From: Candidatus Peribacteria bacterium | GTDB taxonomy: Bacteria; Patescibacteriota; Gracilibacteria; UBA1369; UBA12463 | Direction of reading: 5' to 3' | Assembly: GCA_943355055.1 (NCBI GenBank) | Contig: CALREA010000002.1 | Coordinates: forward strand, 1-64,000 | DNA: 64,000 bases | Translations under genes and position numbers: made by a program | Notes under the pieces: generated by a model | Databases searched by the model: none | Seen by the model: the letters and a program-made list of their open reading frames with translations, nothing else | What the model was told of the DNA's origin: nothing | In this document: piece after piece, positions 1 to 8,073 of the stretch | How positions within the stretch are numbered: position 1 is the stretch's first letter | How the letters are laid out: each line of letters begins with the position of its first letter

Positions 1-1
1 C

Positions 2-1186
2 AACAACGGTGCACGTGGGGGGTTCAGCCGTGGCGGTGGAGGTCATTCTCGCTCTCCAAGTCGTTTCTCCAAGGGTGGTCCACGAATCGATATTAACCGA
101 TTTGTTAATAAAGCTAAGCCCGTTGTGGCTGAGGCGGCTTATGTTCCCAAGAACAAGTTTGCCGATTTCGATATCCATCCTAAGCTCAAGGAGAATATCG
201 TAAAGAAAGGATTTGAGTCTACTACTCCTATTCAGGATCAGGCTATTCCTCATATTTTGAAGGGAACGGACGTGGTAGGTATTGCCAATACGGGTACCGG
301 CAAGACGGCCGCATTCCTTATTCCCCTTATCAATAAAGTTTTCCACAACAAGAGTGAACGTGCGTTGATTGTCGTTCCTACTCGTGAGCTTGGACAGCAG
401 ATTTTGGATGAGTTCCATACGTTTGCCGATAGATCCGGTTTGCGCGCAGCGCTTTGTATAGGAGGCGCGAGCATGGGACTTCAGAAGCGTGATCTTCGAT
501 ACAATCCGAACTTCGTTATCGGTACGCCGGGTCGTTTGAGGGATTTGATTGAGCAACGATGTATCGATCTTTCCCAGTTTAAAAATATTATTTTGGATGA
601 GGCGGATCGTATGGTGGATATGGGCTTTATCGCCGATATTCGATTCTTGATCGGCTTGATGCCGAAAGAGCGTCACTCACTTTTCTTCTCTGCGACGATT
701 TCGAAAGAAATTGAGGTATTGATTCGAACATTTTTACGAGCTGAACATATCTCTATCTCAGTGAAATCAGGTGATACGGCAGCAAGTGTCGATCAAGATA
801 TTATCCGTGTTCCAAACAAAGAAAAGAAATTGGAAGTTCTTCATGATCTTTTGATGAAACCTGAATTTTCAAAAGTATTGATCTTCGGACGTACGAAACA
901 TGGTGTTGAAAAGTTATCTGTCATGCTCGCGAAGTTAGGCCACAAGGTCGCCTCCATTCATGGAGATAAGCCGCAATCCAAGCGCCAGCAGGCTCTTAAT
1001 GACTTCAAGGCAGAGAAGATTAAGATTCTCGTCGCTACGGACGTAGCTGCTCGAGGTATCGATATTCCAAATGTTTCTCACGTTATCAACTTTGATATTC
1101 CTCAGACCTACGAAGACTACGTACACCGAATCGGTCGTACCGGTCGTGCGAACAAGACGGGGATTGCATTGACGTTTGTGGAGTAA
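2..1186 (+). CDS. DEAD-box ATP-dependent RNA helicase, 5'-truncated by window edge
   Basis: ATP-dependent RNA helicase of the DEAD-box family, expected to remodel RNA in the cytoplasm (ribosome assembly, mRNA decay or cold response). All core motifs are visible: Q motif (TPIQDQAIP), motif I (ANTGTGKT), Ia (PTRELGQQ), Ib (TPGRL), II (LDEAD), III (SAT), V (ATDVAARGID) and VI (HRIGRTGR). The reading frame is open to the left edge of the window, so the GTG start at 125 in the ORF track is almost certainly internal. The extra N-terminal residues are Gly/Arg/Ser-rich (RGGF, SRGGGG), like an RGG RNA-binding tail placed in front of the helicase core. The protein stops about ten residues after motif VI, so it has no C-terminal tail. 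It is convergent with the next gene with one base between the stop codons. The family call is secure; the exact member (RhlE, DeaD or CsdA) cannot be assigned. Confidence 0.95.
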   Translation, partial: NNGARGGFSRGGGGHSRSPSRFSKGGPRIDINRFVNKAKPVVAEAAYVPKNKFADFDIHPKLKENIVKKGFESTTPIQDQAIPHILKGTDVVGIANTGTGKTAAFLIPLINKVFHNKSERALIVVPTRELGQQILDEFHTFADRSGLRAALCIGGASMGLQKRDLRYNPNFVIGTPGRLRDLIEQRCIDLSQFKNIILDEADRMVDMGFIADIRFLIGLMPKERHSLFFSATISKEIEVLIRTFLRAEHISISVKSGDTAASVDQDIIRVPNKEKKLEVLHDLLMKPEFSKVLIFGRTKHGVEKLSVMLAKLGHKVASIHGDKPQSKRQQALNDFKAEKIKILVATDVAARGIDIPNVSHVINFDIPQTYEDYVHRIGRTGRANKTGIALTFVE

Positions 1187-1187
1187 A

Positions 1188-3044
1188 TTATAGTGATGCT
1201 AGAGCATCTTCCCACTTGAACTCTTTCAATTTTCCCTTGATTGTTTTTGCGGTTTTTTGTTTGTCTACCGTGAAGGGGAGTGGTTGTTGTATTGGCTTGT
1301 CTCTTTGACCTTTCAGAGCTTCCAGCATTCGACGAAGCATGGGAATATGTTGAATTTTTCCTATCAATACTTCGGTGAGTGTCGGTTCCATTTTTGCTTT
1401 TTGTGCCGACGTATCGTCTCTTCCTTCCAGACTCTTCTTTGCCTCTTCGGTGAGGTTTCTTAGATGTTCGTATATCGATATATATGCGTTTTTCATTTCC
1501 TGTGGTGCGACTACATCTTGAGCAATTCGTGTTTGCTTGATTTGCGCATAGATTTTTTCCAGTTCGGCGACCAGGTCTTTCGGGTCGTATGTTTTTTCGT
1601 TGAGCGATACCGTGTAATGAACTTTTTTCAGATCGAGCATGGTGCGATGCATTTTCCCCAGTGCGTAGAGCGTGACAAAAAGTTTCCGCATTGATTCGTG
1701 CCCTGATATATCTTTTTCATCGTATGATTCTAATTTTTGGAGCAGTTCCGTGATGATGTTTTTATATTTTTTTCCAAACATCAGGTTTGGTTGACTCTGC
1801 ATATTTTCCACGTCTTGGAGCAGATTTTGCAAATTATGCATGATTTTTTGTCGCTCCGGTAGGGTGAGTGGCACTTGCGATGGTCGCAGAATGCGTAATT
1901 CATGGTGATGTTTTTCCACCTGTGAGAGAAAATTCTGCGTTGGGATTTGCTCGTCTTCAATTTTTCCCTGAAGTCTGATTCGATCTCCTCCGAGATACTC
2001 ATTAATATGTTCAATCTCTTCCGTTCTTCTTCCCAATGAATCAATGGCGGTAATGAGACATGCGAGCATGGCTCCAGGATTTTGCTTCCCTGATTTGTAT
2101 CGAACCGTGAGCGCCTTTTTGATCTGTTCGCGCATTTTTATTTTTTCCGGTTTTTCCACAAATTCTAGTTTGTCGACGCAGGAAGTAAGTGCCTCCATAA
2201 GCGTTTTTATAGCGTCAGTATCTTTGATTTCATGCCATTTCATCAAGCTGGTATGAATTTTTTTCAGTGTGTCTTGAATGGTTTTGAGTATATGTATCTC
2301 TTCTCCGCATCGTTGTTGTATGTGTGCCAGTCTTCTCTCCGCGCCATAGATGTCCGTTTTGAATAAAACTTTTTGGCCGTTATTCGCGTGTTGTGTTCCG
2401 AGTATGTATCCATCGTTTTTTCCGTTTGAAATTCTCATGAGACGGAAGTATTTTTGCTTGGATTCTTCGAACTCATGGGCATGAATAAACGGCCTGAGGT
2501 TCACAATCATACCTCGTATTTCCGGAATGGCTTCGGCTCGCTGTATGAGTCCCGGGACTCGCTTGGTTTTTTTTGCCGGAATATATTTTTCCAGTCCGAG
2601 ATTACTCAGTAGCGTATCGTTTATTCTTCGTGGATCAATGATAATACTATCGAGAGCTTTTTTGATTTCTGCTAAATTTTGCAATTCTTCACGTCCAAAT
2701 GTCACTCGGTCCACGGGATTCGAGAGAATATCACTTGTTGTTTTTACGATGGTTCGAGGTGCCGCTCGCCACTCCATCTCGGTTGCTGGTTTTTTTGAGT
2801 GCCACACGGTATTTCCGACCGTTTGTTCGAACTTAATTCTGCAAATTTGTTGTATGTAATCAATTTGCCGCGCGATGGCCTTTTCGATATTGGCCGCAGA
2901 GGTATCGAATGTTGCCAATTCTTCGTTGTGTTCATTTGCCAGCGGCGTAGGCCGCTGGCCATTGAAAGCCTGATGGTCCTTTGTATATAGTTGGTATTCA
3001 GGAAGTTCCGTGAGTTTGTTTTCCGGAATGGATATTTTGGCCAT
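1188..3044 (-). CDS. Large helical protein of unknown function (618 aa)
   Basis: I do not recognise this protein. It has no signal peptide or membrane segment, is rich in Lys, Glu and Gln, and contains long stretches with heptad-like spacing, so a mostly alpha-helical, partly coiled-coil cytoplasmic protein is likely. Short Pro-rich turns (for example near RPSQVPLTLPERQ) separate the helical blocks. No catalytic motif was found. The ATG start is supported by a TATAAT hexamer nine bases upstream on the minus strand. The stop lies one base from the convergent helicase stop. It appears to be a single-gene unit, with the divergent tail-anchored gene on its other side. That it is a real gene is supported by length, uninterrupted frame and promoter; function is open. 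Confidence 0.8.
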   Translation of the reverse strand: MAKISIPENKLTELPEYQLYTKDHQAFNGQRPTPLANEHNEELATFDTSAANIEKAIARQIDYIQQICRIKFEQTVGNTVWHSKKPATEMEWRAAPRTIVKTTSDILSNPVDRVTFGREELQNLAEIKKALDSIIIDPRRINDTLLSNLGLEKYIPAKKTKRVPGLIQRAEAIPEIRGMIVNLRPFIHAHEFEESKQKYFRLMRISNGKNDGYILGTQHANNGQKVLFKTDIYGAERRLAHIQQRCGEEIHILKTIQDTLKKIHTSLMKWHEIKDTDAIKTLMEALTSCVDKLEFVEKPEKIKMREQIKKALTVRYKSGKQNPGAMLACLITAIDSLGRRTEEIEHINEYLGGDRIRLQGKIEDEQIPTQNFLSQVEKHHHELRILRPSQVPLTLPERQKIMHNLQNLLQDVENMQSQPNLMFGKKYKNIITELLQKLESYDEKDISGHESMRKLFVTLYALGKMHRTMLDLKKVHYTVSLNEKTYDPKDLVAELEKIYAQIKQTRIAQDVVAPQEMKNAYISIYEHLRNLTEEAKKSLEGRDDTSAQKAKMEPTLTEVLIGKIQHIPMLRRMLEALKGQRDKPIQQPLPFTVDKQKTAKTIKGKLKEFKWEDALASL

Positions 3045-3053
3045 TACGATGTG

Positions 3054-3059
3054 ATTATA
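3054..3059 (-). promoter_or_regulatory. -10 element upstream of the 618-aa gene
   Basis: The minus strand reads TATAAT here, nine bases before the ATG at 3044. No clear -35 was seen. Transcription would start almost at the start codon, giving a very short or leaderless mRNA. Confidence 0.45.
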
Positions 3060-3113
3060 TATTTCGTTTGCGTGGAAGTTATCTTATGCTTTTTTCTTTA
3101 TATACGTCAAGTC

Positions 3114-3142
3114 TTGCTTTGCTTAGCTTCGCTTGGTATCGT
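3114..3142 (+). promoter_or_regulatory. Possible promoter of the tail-anchored protein gene
   Basis: TTGCTT, 17 bases, TATCGT. The spacing is ideal but the -10 is weak. The surrounding bases repeat gctt several times. Transcription would begin about 30 bases before the ATG at 3181. Confidence 0.35.
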
Positions 3143-3180
3143 ATGTCTGTCAGTGATATTTGTATAAACCCTCATTCTCT

Positions 3181-3594
3181 ATGCGCGAAATTCGAATCGA
3201 TGAACAAAGCCTGAATCGTAATGGAAAAAAGGGGATTAGTAAGCAGATGCGTGATGTAGAAGTTCCGAGTAGTGATATTGGATTTCAGGTGAGTGAAATC
3301 TCCGATGATGATGCTGTGGAAGAGGGTGTTATCAATGCGCCCATCGAGGAGCGCGAGCCTGGTGATTTGGTGAGAGTCCGATTTGATAAGTTCGTTCAGC
3401 TGGTGGCCACGCATAACTTCGAAGAAGTTCTCAAAAATCATGCGGAAGAGGATATTGTCATGAATTCCAATCTTTTGATGGATTTGGCGTCGGCTCATGA
3501 GGATGTCGATGATTCGAAAAAACAGTCAATGATGATTGGGGCGGGCATACTCATCGGCTTGGTCGTGGCGATGGTTTTGATTAAGTTGTTTTAG
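3181..3594 (+). CDS. Tail-anchored membrane protein of unknown function (137 aa)
   Basis: Not recognised by family. The first ~110 residues are hydrophilic and acidic (EISDDDAVEEG, EEREPGD). The protein ends in a single hydrophobic segment (MMIGAGILIGLVVAMVLIKLF) with nothing behind it, so it should be held in the membrane by its C-terminus with the bulk in the cytoplasm. The ORF track starts at a TTG at 3160; I prefer the ATG at 3181 because it follows a weak promoter and removes a non-conserved-looking leader. The neighbours are the divergent 618-aa protein and a convergent HNH gene. A helical adaptor or scaffold role is possible but only a guess. Confidence 0.75.
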   Translation: MREIRIDEQSLNRNGKKGISKQMRDVEVPSSDIGFQVSEISDDDAVEEGVINAPIEEREPGDLVRVRFDKFVQLVATHNFEEVLKNHAEEDIVMNSNLLMDLASAHEDVDDSKKQSMMIGAGILIGLVVAMVLIKLF

Positions 3595-3787
3595 TTTTGG
3601 GATTATCTCTGCGCCGTACAAATTGGACGGAGCGATTTTGTCGTAGATGCCGTTTGCTGACGCTGTTGCCCAAATATTGACGAGCTTTGCGCTCGATGCC
3701 CGACGAGACAAACTCTGTCGCCGTGACGAATCATTATAACGCCCGCGACGTTGGAGCTGTTGGTTGTGTGAGTCGAGAGGGTATCAC

Positions 3788-4645
3788 TCACCTTCTCCTC
3801 ATCTCCTGCACCCTCACGTCGATCGCGTGAGCTATCTGATGATGCTCTTTGCAGAGTGGTGCTAACAAATTCGGATCATGAGACTTCGTAAGCGAGAATC
3901 GTGCCGTATGATGGATCTCTCTTGATGGCTTGTCACATCCCGTTTTCGCACACTTCGTTCCGTATTCTTGGGTGATGATCTTCCTGACTCGTACGGGAAT
4001 GTATCTCACGCTTGTTTCCGGCAGTGACGTTGCCACCTCCTCTTTTGCGTGTGTTATTTCTTCTTCTCGTTGATCTAAAAATTCCAACAAAGCCTGATTC
4101 ACATCAATACCTTTTTGTTTCAACTCTTTTAATCGTGCAGCTACCTCTTCGTTGAATCCAAACTCGTTTGCCACTTGTGCTATTTCTATTTTGCATTCTG
4201 AATTTCCCCCGAGGGAGGCTCTTTCTAGAGTCGGGTCGACCCAATCTTCCAGCTTCATATCTCGTACGAACGTTTTCACCGCAGACAAGGATAAGAGCTG
4301 TACCTTCTCCGCTAACTCCGACTCATTCTCAACCGTCGCGATAGACATCACTCTCACGATCTTGTTCACACTCACCTCGCCCGATTCCAGCAACCTCTTC
4401 AATACCGGTTTATCCTCCAATCTCACCGCTAGGTTCAAGGACTCGGCTACCTGAGCATCACTCAATCCCGCCAATCGCTTACCAAACTCGTACACATCTC
4501 TATACCCCTTTTGCACATACAACTTCCTCCTCTCTATCTCGGGCAACAACGCTCTAAACTTATTCCTCCACAACAATGCCTCCCTGCCGAATTTCTCACA
4601 CTGTTCCAGCAGCACTTTATCTGACAAATTTCTGACATCGTTCAT
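3788..4645 (-). CDS. HNH endonuclease-domain protein, copy 1
   Basis: A two-part protein: about 220 residues of helical N-terminal region, then an HNH nuclease fold at the C-terminus. The HNH is seen as CAKTGC, then a His pair in REIHHTARF, then DPNLLAPLCKEHHQIAH, which supplies the zinc cysteines and metal-binding histidines. The start was moved from 4705 to the ATG at 4645, because the upstream codons encode a hydrophobic leader (GLFLPLFFYFLNFLF) not matched in the paralogue at 45691-46584. The two paralogues share the N-terminal pattern LLPEI..R..(V/Y)..KG(Y/F)..VY(E/M)(F/Y)..(R/V)LAG. HNH domains cut DNA in restriction, mobile or repair settings; no partner gene is adjacent, so its role is unknown. 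Fold call is good, activity is inferred. Confidence 0.85.
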   Translation of the reverse strand: MNDVRNLSDKVLLEQCEKFGREALLWRNKFRALLPEIERRKLYVQKGYRDVYEFGKRLAGLSDAQVAESLNLAVRLEDKPVLKRLLESGEVSVNKIVRVMSIATVENESELAEKVQLLSLSAVKTFVRDMKLEDWVDPTLERASLGGNSECKIEIAQVANEFGFNEEVAARLKELKQKGIDVNQALLEFLDQREEEITHAKEEVATSLPETSVRYIPVRVRKIITQEYGTKCAKTGCDKPSREIHHTARFSLTKSHDPNLLAPLCKEHHQIAHAIDVRVQEMRRR

Positions 4646-4792
4646 AAAGAGAAAGTTAAGAAAATAAAAAAATAACGGGAGAAATAATCCTGTCCGCCTC
4701 CTCAAGAGAGACGAACTGTTCGTGTAGGACTTTTCCTAACCGCTATGTAGATACATTATAGCAAATTATCCGCAGAGAATAAACAAAAACAA

Positions 4793-4846
4793 CCAATTAC
4801 AACGTGACAATTTTAATAAAAAATGATGAGATATATTTCGCATAAA
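4793..4846 (+). repeat. Direct repeat, copy 1 (upstream of pyrH)
   Basis: Starts ccaattacaacgtgacaat and continues with an A-rich stretch ending near cataaa. It aligns with 4971-5023, with an 18-base identical core (ccaattacaacgtgacaa) and a shared aaaaatgatga block further on. The copy starts are 178 bases apart. Confidence 0.8.
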
Positions 4847-4970
4847 AGCGCCCGAACGCAGGGCACACCCCGCACGAAACAATACATAAAAATTGACCAT
4901 AGCTACTTGAAACAACGAGATACGTATGTCGGAATCGTAATCGGATTAACAAAAAATCCGCACCAATAAG

Positions 4971-5023
4971 CCAATTACAACGTGACAATATTATCAAAAA
5001 TGATGAAGTATATATTGCATCAA
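4971..5023 (+). repeat. Direct repeat, copy 2 (upstream of pyrH)
   Basis: Second copy of the 4793-4846 repeat, with a one-base gap and a few substitutions in the A-rich part. It ends about 20 bases before the pyrH -35 hexamer, so it could carry a regulator site. It could equally be a remnant of a small repeat element. Confidence 0.8.
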
Positions 5024-5044
5024 ATATCTTTCATCAAATCTACT

Positions 5045-5073
5045 TTGACCTCCCTTCTTATTTTCACTAGAAT
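5045..5073 (+). promoter_or_regulatory. Promoter of pyrH-frr-rseP
   Basis: TTGACC, exactly 17 bases, TAGAAT. Start of transcription would be near 5080, giving a leader of about 50 bases before the ATG at 5133. Confidence 0.7.
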
Positions 5074-5132
5074 GCCGATAGCTGCGTGATCGTAACTTGA
5101 ACATAATCACCAACTCAAAACACCTTCATCTC

Positions 5133-5852
5133 ATGACTCCCAAAAAATCTCCCTATCATCGTATCATGCTCAAACTTTCGGGTGAGGTTTTGGCCGGACA
5201 ACAGTCGTCAGGAATCGAGGGCGCGACATTGGAAAAACTATGCAAAAATATCCGACAGGTCACAGTCATAGGGGTACAAGTCGCTCTCGTCATAGGGGGT
5301 GGAAATTTCTGGAGATTTAGAGATCAGCAGCAGCTAGGCTTGGATCGCACTATCTCCGATAGTATGGGAATGATGGCGACCGTGATGAATGCTGTCGCGA
5401 TGGTGGAAAAACTCACCTCGATGGACATTCGTGCCAAGGCGTTTTCCGCCCTACCTGTTCCATCAATTCTTGATACCTATACTCCCCAAAAGGCAAGGGA
5501 GGCATTTATGACGTACGATGTCGTTCTCTGTGCCGGAGGGACGGGAAGTCCTTACTTCACTACTGATTCCGCAGCGGCTCTCCGCGCACTCGAGTTACAA
5601 TGCGATGTTTTCCTGAAAGCGACAAAAGTTGATTATGTGTGCGATAAGGATCCAAAAAAGCACGCCGATGCCAAGAAGTTCACCCATGTTTCGTATCAAC
5701 AGGTTTTGGAACTCGGACTTGAGGTAATGGATCTCACGGCCGTATCGCTTTGTATGGATAACAAATTACCTATCATTGTTTTCAATATGGAAAAGAGTGA
5801 AAATCTCATGCATATCATCAACGGTAAACAGATCGGTACAAGCATTTCTTAA
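5133..5852 (+). CDS. pyrH: Uridylate kinase (UMP kinase)
   Basis: Phosphorylates UMP to UDP with ATP, the step before UTP and CTP; cytoplasmic, hexameric in characterised members. Amino-acid-kinase fold features are visible: KLSGEVLAG near the N-terminus, GGGNFWR for phosphate binding, DSMGMMATVMNA, PYFTTDSAAALRA and DKDPKKH. The track starts at a TTG at 5097; the ATG at 5133 gives 239 residues, the normal family length, and begins just before the first beta strand. It is followed by frr after 12 bases, the classical pyrH-frr order. pyrG (CTP synthase) lies elsewhere in this window, so pyrimidine nucleotide supply is covered from UMP to CTP except for UDP kinase. Confidence 0.97.
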   Translation: MTPKKSPYHRIMLKLSGEVLAGQQSSGIEGATLEKLCKNIRQVTVIGVQVALVIGGGNFWRFRDQQQLGLDRTISDSMGMMATVMNAVAMVEKLTSMDIRAKAFSALPVPSILDTYTPQKAREAFMTYDVVLCAGGTGSPYFTTDSAAALRALELQCDVFLKATKVDYVCDKDPKKHADAKKFTHVSYQQVLELGLEVMDLTAVSLCMDNKLPIIVFNMEKSENLMHIINGKQIGTSIS

Positions 5853-5864
5853 TATTTTTTTATC

Positions 5865-6425
5865 ATGTCTTCACAAGAAATTATTCACGGCGCCAACGAA
5901 CTCATGGTCAAGGCAGTTTCTCATCTGAAGGAAGAATTTTCCCGATTACAGGTGGGTAGGGCAAGTCCAGCACTTGTGGAGGAAGTTCGAGTTGACGCCT
6001 ATGGCTCATTGCAGCCGTTGAAAAGCGTCGCCAGCGTTTCAGTTCCTGATGCGAAAACGATTCAAATTCAGCCATGGGACAGGGGGCTGCTTACGGCGAT
6101 TGAAAAAGGAATCCAGATGGCGAATATCGGACTTATGCCAAATAATGACGGTATTGTTATTCGAATTAATATCCCGCCCCTAACCGAAGAGCGACGAAGG
6201 GAATTGGTAAAAGTGGTCGGCCGATACAATGAGGAGGCAAAAATTGCGGTTCGTAATGTGCGGCAAGATGTTAATAACACTCTTAATGCTATGAAAAAAT
6301 CCAGTGAAATCACGGAAGATGAGTATTTTGGCGCCACCAAGGAGTTGCAGGTATTTGTGGATCATGCGAATAATGAGATAGATGTGATGGCGAAAAAGAA
6401 GGAACAAGATATAATGACGGTGTAA
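5865..6425 (+). CDS. frr: Ribosome recycling factor
   Basis: Works with EF-G to split post-termination ribosomes. The 186-residue length and sequence fit the family: LQVGRASPALVEEVRVDAYGS in the first helix/loop, then IQPWDRGLL, and PPLTEERRRELVK followed by VRNVRQDVNN near the C-terminal helix. It sits between pyrH and the rseP-type protease, a widespread bacterial gene order, and is probably cotranscribed from the promoter before pyrH. The ATG has no Shine-Dalgarno sequence, only a T-rich leader. Confidence 0.98.
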   Translation: MSSQEIIHGANELMVKAVSHLKEEFSRLQVGRASPALVEEVRVDAYGSLQPLKSVASVSVPDAKTIQIQPWDRGLLTAIEKGIQMANIGLMPNNDGIVIRINIPPLTEERRRELVKVVGRYNEEAKIAVRNVRQDVNNTLNAMKKSSEITEDEYFGATKELQVFVDHANNEIDVMAKKKEQDIMTV

Positions 6426-6447
6426 TTTGTTTCACCTCACCTCCCTC

Positions 6448-8073
6448 ATGCATCTCCTCCTTACGATTTTTGTTTTTATTGCGATATTGTCGATTCTCGT
6501 GCTCGCGCATGAGTTTGGTCATTATTATTTTGCGCGAAGAGCCGGAGTTCGCGTGGATGAGTTTGGATTTGGCTTACCTCCCCGCCTGTGGAGTAAGAAA
6601 ATAGGGGAGACGCTTTACTCGCTGAACTTATTTCCCGTTGGTGGGTTCGTGCGACTTTTTGGAGAGAGCGCGAGTGAGCCTGGGGCACTGAAGAATCCTC
6701 GAAGTTACGCGTCCAAGACGCTTCGTGAGCGTTTTTTTATCGTCTCGGCTGGTGTGTGTATTAATATTTTTTTGGCTGTTTTCCTTTTGTTTTCCGGTTT
6801 TTTGATAGGTATCAAGCCTCTTCTCATAGACCAGCAGGATATTCTTACCGCTATCGAAAACGGCCAACTTCAGATTAAAACGGGATATATGATCAAGGAA
6901 GTTCAGCCGGATAGTTTGGCGGAGAAGGTGGGAATTGAGAAAAATGATGTCCTTGTCGAGGTGAATAGCAGAGGTGTTATTACGCAAAATCTCCTTACGC
7001 AATCCGTTCTGCACGGAAAAGATATCGGTTTATCATTGAAGCTTCGTCGCGGTGATTCATTGATTCAGCTCAATATTCCCAAGCAAAAATTTGATGATTC
7101 CGGTTTAGGTATAGGACTCTATGAGTCTTTCATGGTTCCAAGGATTTTAGTCCAAAGTGTAGATCCTCAGAGCGAGGTGGCAAAAGCTGGTATCAAGGCC
7201 GGGGATATGCTGCTTTCCATTAATCATGTTCCAGTATACTCATCCGATGATTATCAATCTCTCCTTACGCGCAAGACGGTTACTATTCAGTACGAGAGAC
7301 AGTACAAAGTCTATGAGACTACGGTTACCTTCCCTCAGCGACGTTCGGTCGTGGTGGGTGATGTCGTATTCGGAAGTGGGGCTGACAAGGCGGAGTTGAA
7401 GAAGGGTGACGTGATACTTCAGGTTCAACGACAGGATATAGTTTCGCCCGAACAGGCGATTGATCTCTTGAATACTTCAAAGACTTCCGGCCAGCCGGCT
7501 CAACTCCTTGTAGAACGTGCCGGCAAGACGTTAACGCTTTTTCTGAGTCTCGGCTCGGATGGTACATTCGGCGTACGCTTGACACCGATTATCAATCAAA
7601 ATCTCGGTATGGTTTTGGAGGAGACGACGCTTCCCACTACGATGGTTGAGCTCAAGCCGGTGCGATATGGCTTCTTCAAAAGTTTAGAAAAATCTATTAC
7701 AGAGACGTATCGCTTGGGTCGCTCTACGTTAGGCATGTTTGGCTCGTTGATCACCGATCTTTTCTCTACATTTTCCGTTCCGGAGGGTGTTTCCGGACCG
7801 GTTGGTATCGCTCAGATGACCGGCGTGTTCGTGAGTGAGGGATTGATGTCCCTGTTGCGCTTCATGGCTCTTCTTTCCTTGAGTCTTGGAATTTTGAATC
7901 TGTTGCCCTTCCCCGGCCTGGATGGAGGAAGATTATTATTTATTATTATCGAGGGGGTTATTGGCAGACCGGTTAATCAGAAATTTGAGCAAATAGTTCA
8001 TGCTATCGGTGGTCTTTGTTTGATCGTTATTATTTTTGCGGTGACATATAAAGATATCGCGAGATTGTTTTAA
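6448..8073 (+). CDS. rseP: Site-2 (RseP/M50) zinc metalloprotease with three PDZ-like segments
   Basis: Intramembrane protease that cuts transmembrane substrates such as anti-sigma factors or signal-peptide remnants. The zinc motif HEFGH lies in the first membrane helix (LVLAHEFGHYYFARRAG). The third ligand and second signature appear near the end as NLLPFPGLDGGR. Between them I see three PDZ-like segments: about residues 145-200 (IKEVQPDSLAEKVGIEKNDVL), 225-280 (VQSVDPQSEVAKAGIKAGDML) and 295-350 (GSGADKAELKKGDVILQV). E. coli RseP has two and is about 90 residues shorter than the 541 here. The track start at 6427 is a TTG; the ATG at 6448 puts the HExxH helix at the usual position. Last gene of the pyrH operon. 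Confidence 0.93.
   Translation: MHLLLTIFVFIAILSILVLAHEFGHYYFARRAGVRVDEFGFGLPPRLWSKKIGETLYSLNLFPVGGFVRLFGESASEPGALKNPRSYASKTLRERFFIVSAGVCINIFLAVFLLFSGFLIGIKPLLIDQQDILTAIENGQLQIKTGYMIKEVQPDSLAEKVGIEKNDVLVEVNSRGVITQNLLTQSVLHGKDIGLSLKLRRGDSLIQLNIPKQKFDDSGLGIGLYESFMVPRILVQSVDPQSEVAKAGIKAGDMLLSINHVPVYSSDDYQSLLTRKTVTIQYERQYKVYETTVTFPQRRSVVVGDVVFGSGADKAELKKGDVILQVQRQDIVSPEQAIDLLNTSKTSGQPAQLLVERAGKTLTLFLSLGSDGTFGVRLTPIINQNLGMVLEETTLPTTMVELKPVRYGFFKSLEKSITETYRLGRSTLGMFGSLITDLFSTFSVPEGVSGPVGIAQMTGVFVSEGLMSLLRFMALLSLSLGILNLLPFPGLDGGRLLFIIIEGVIGRPVNQKFEQIVHAIGGLCLIVIIFAVTYKDIARLF

Larger units (their letters stand above)
4646..5132. other. AT-rich intergenic region (487 bp)
   Basis: No convincing gene. 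It holds two copies of an imperfect ~54-bp direct repeat, one near-consensus DnaA-box-like word (TTATCCGCA at 4766-4774, one mismatch to TTATCCACA), and at its right end the pyrH promoter. The 66-codon ORF on the minus strand (4797-4997) runs through both repeats and looks spurious. Confidence 0.6.

Noticed and set aside
3767-3791. Hairpin GTGAGT/ACTCAC at the end of HNH gene 1 as a terminator
   Set aside because: The stem is partly inside the coding sequence and no T run follows.
4797-4997. 66-codon ORF on the minus strand inside the repeat region before pyrH
   Set aside because: It runs through both copies of a direct repeat, has no promoter and shows no protein-like conservation between the repeated parts.
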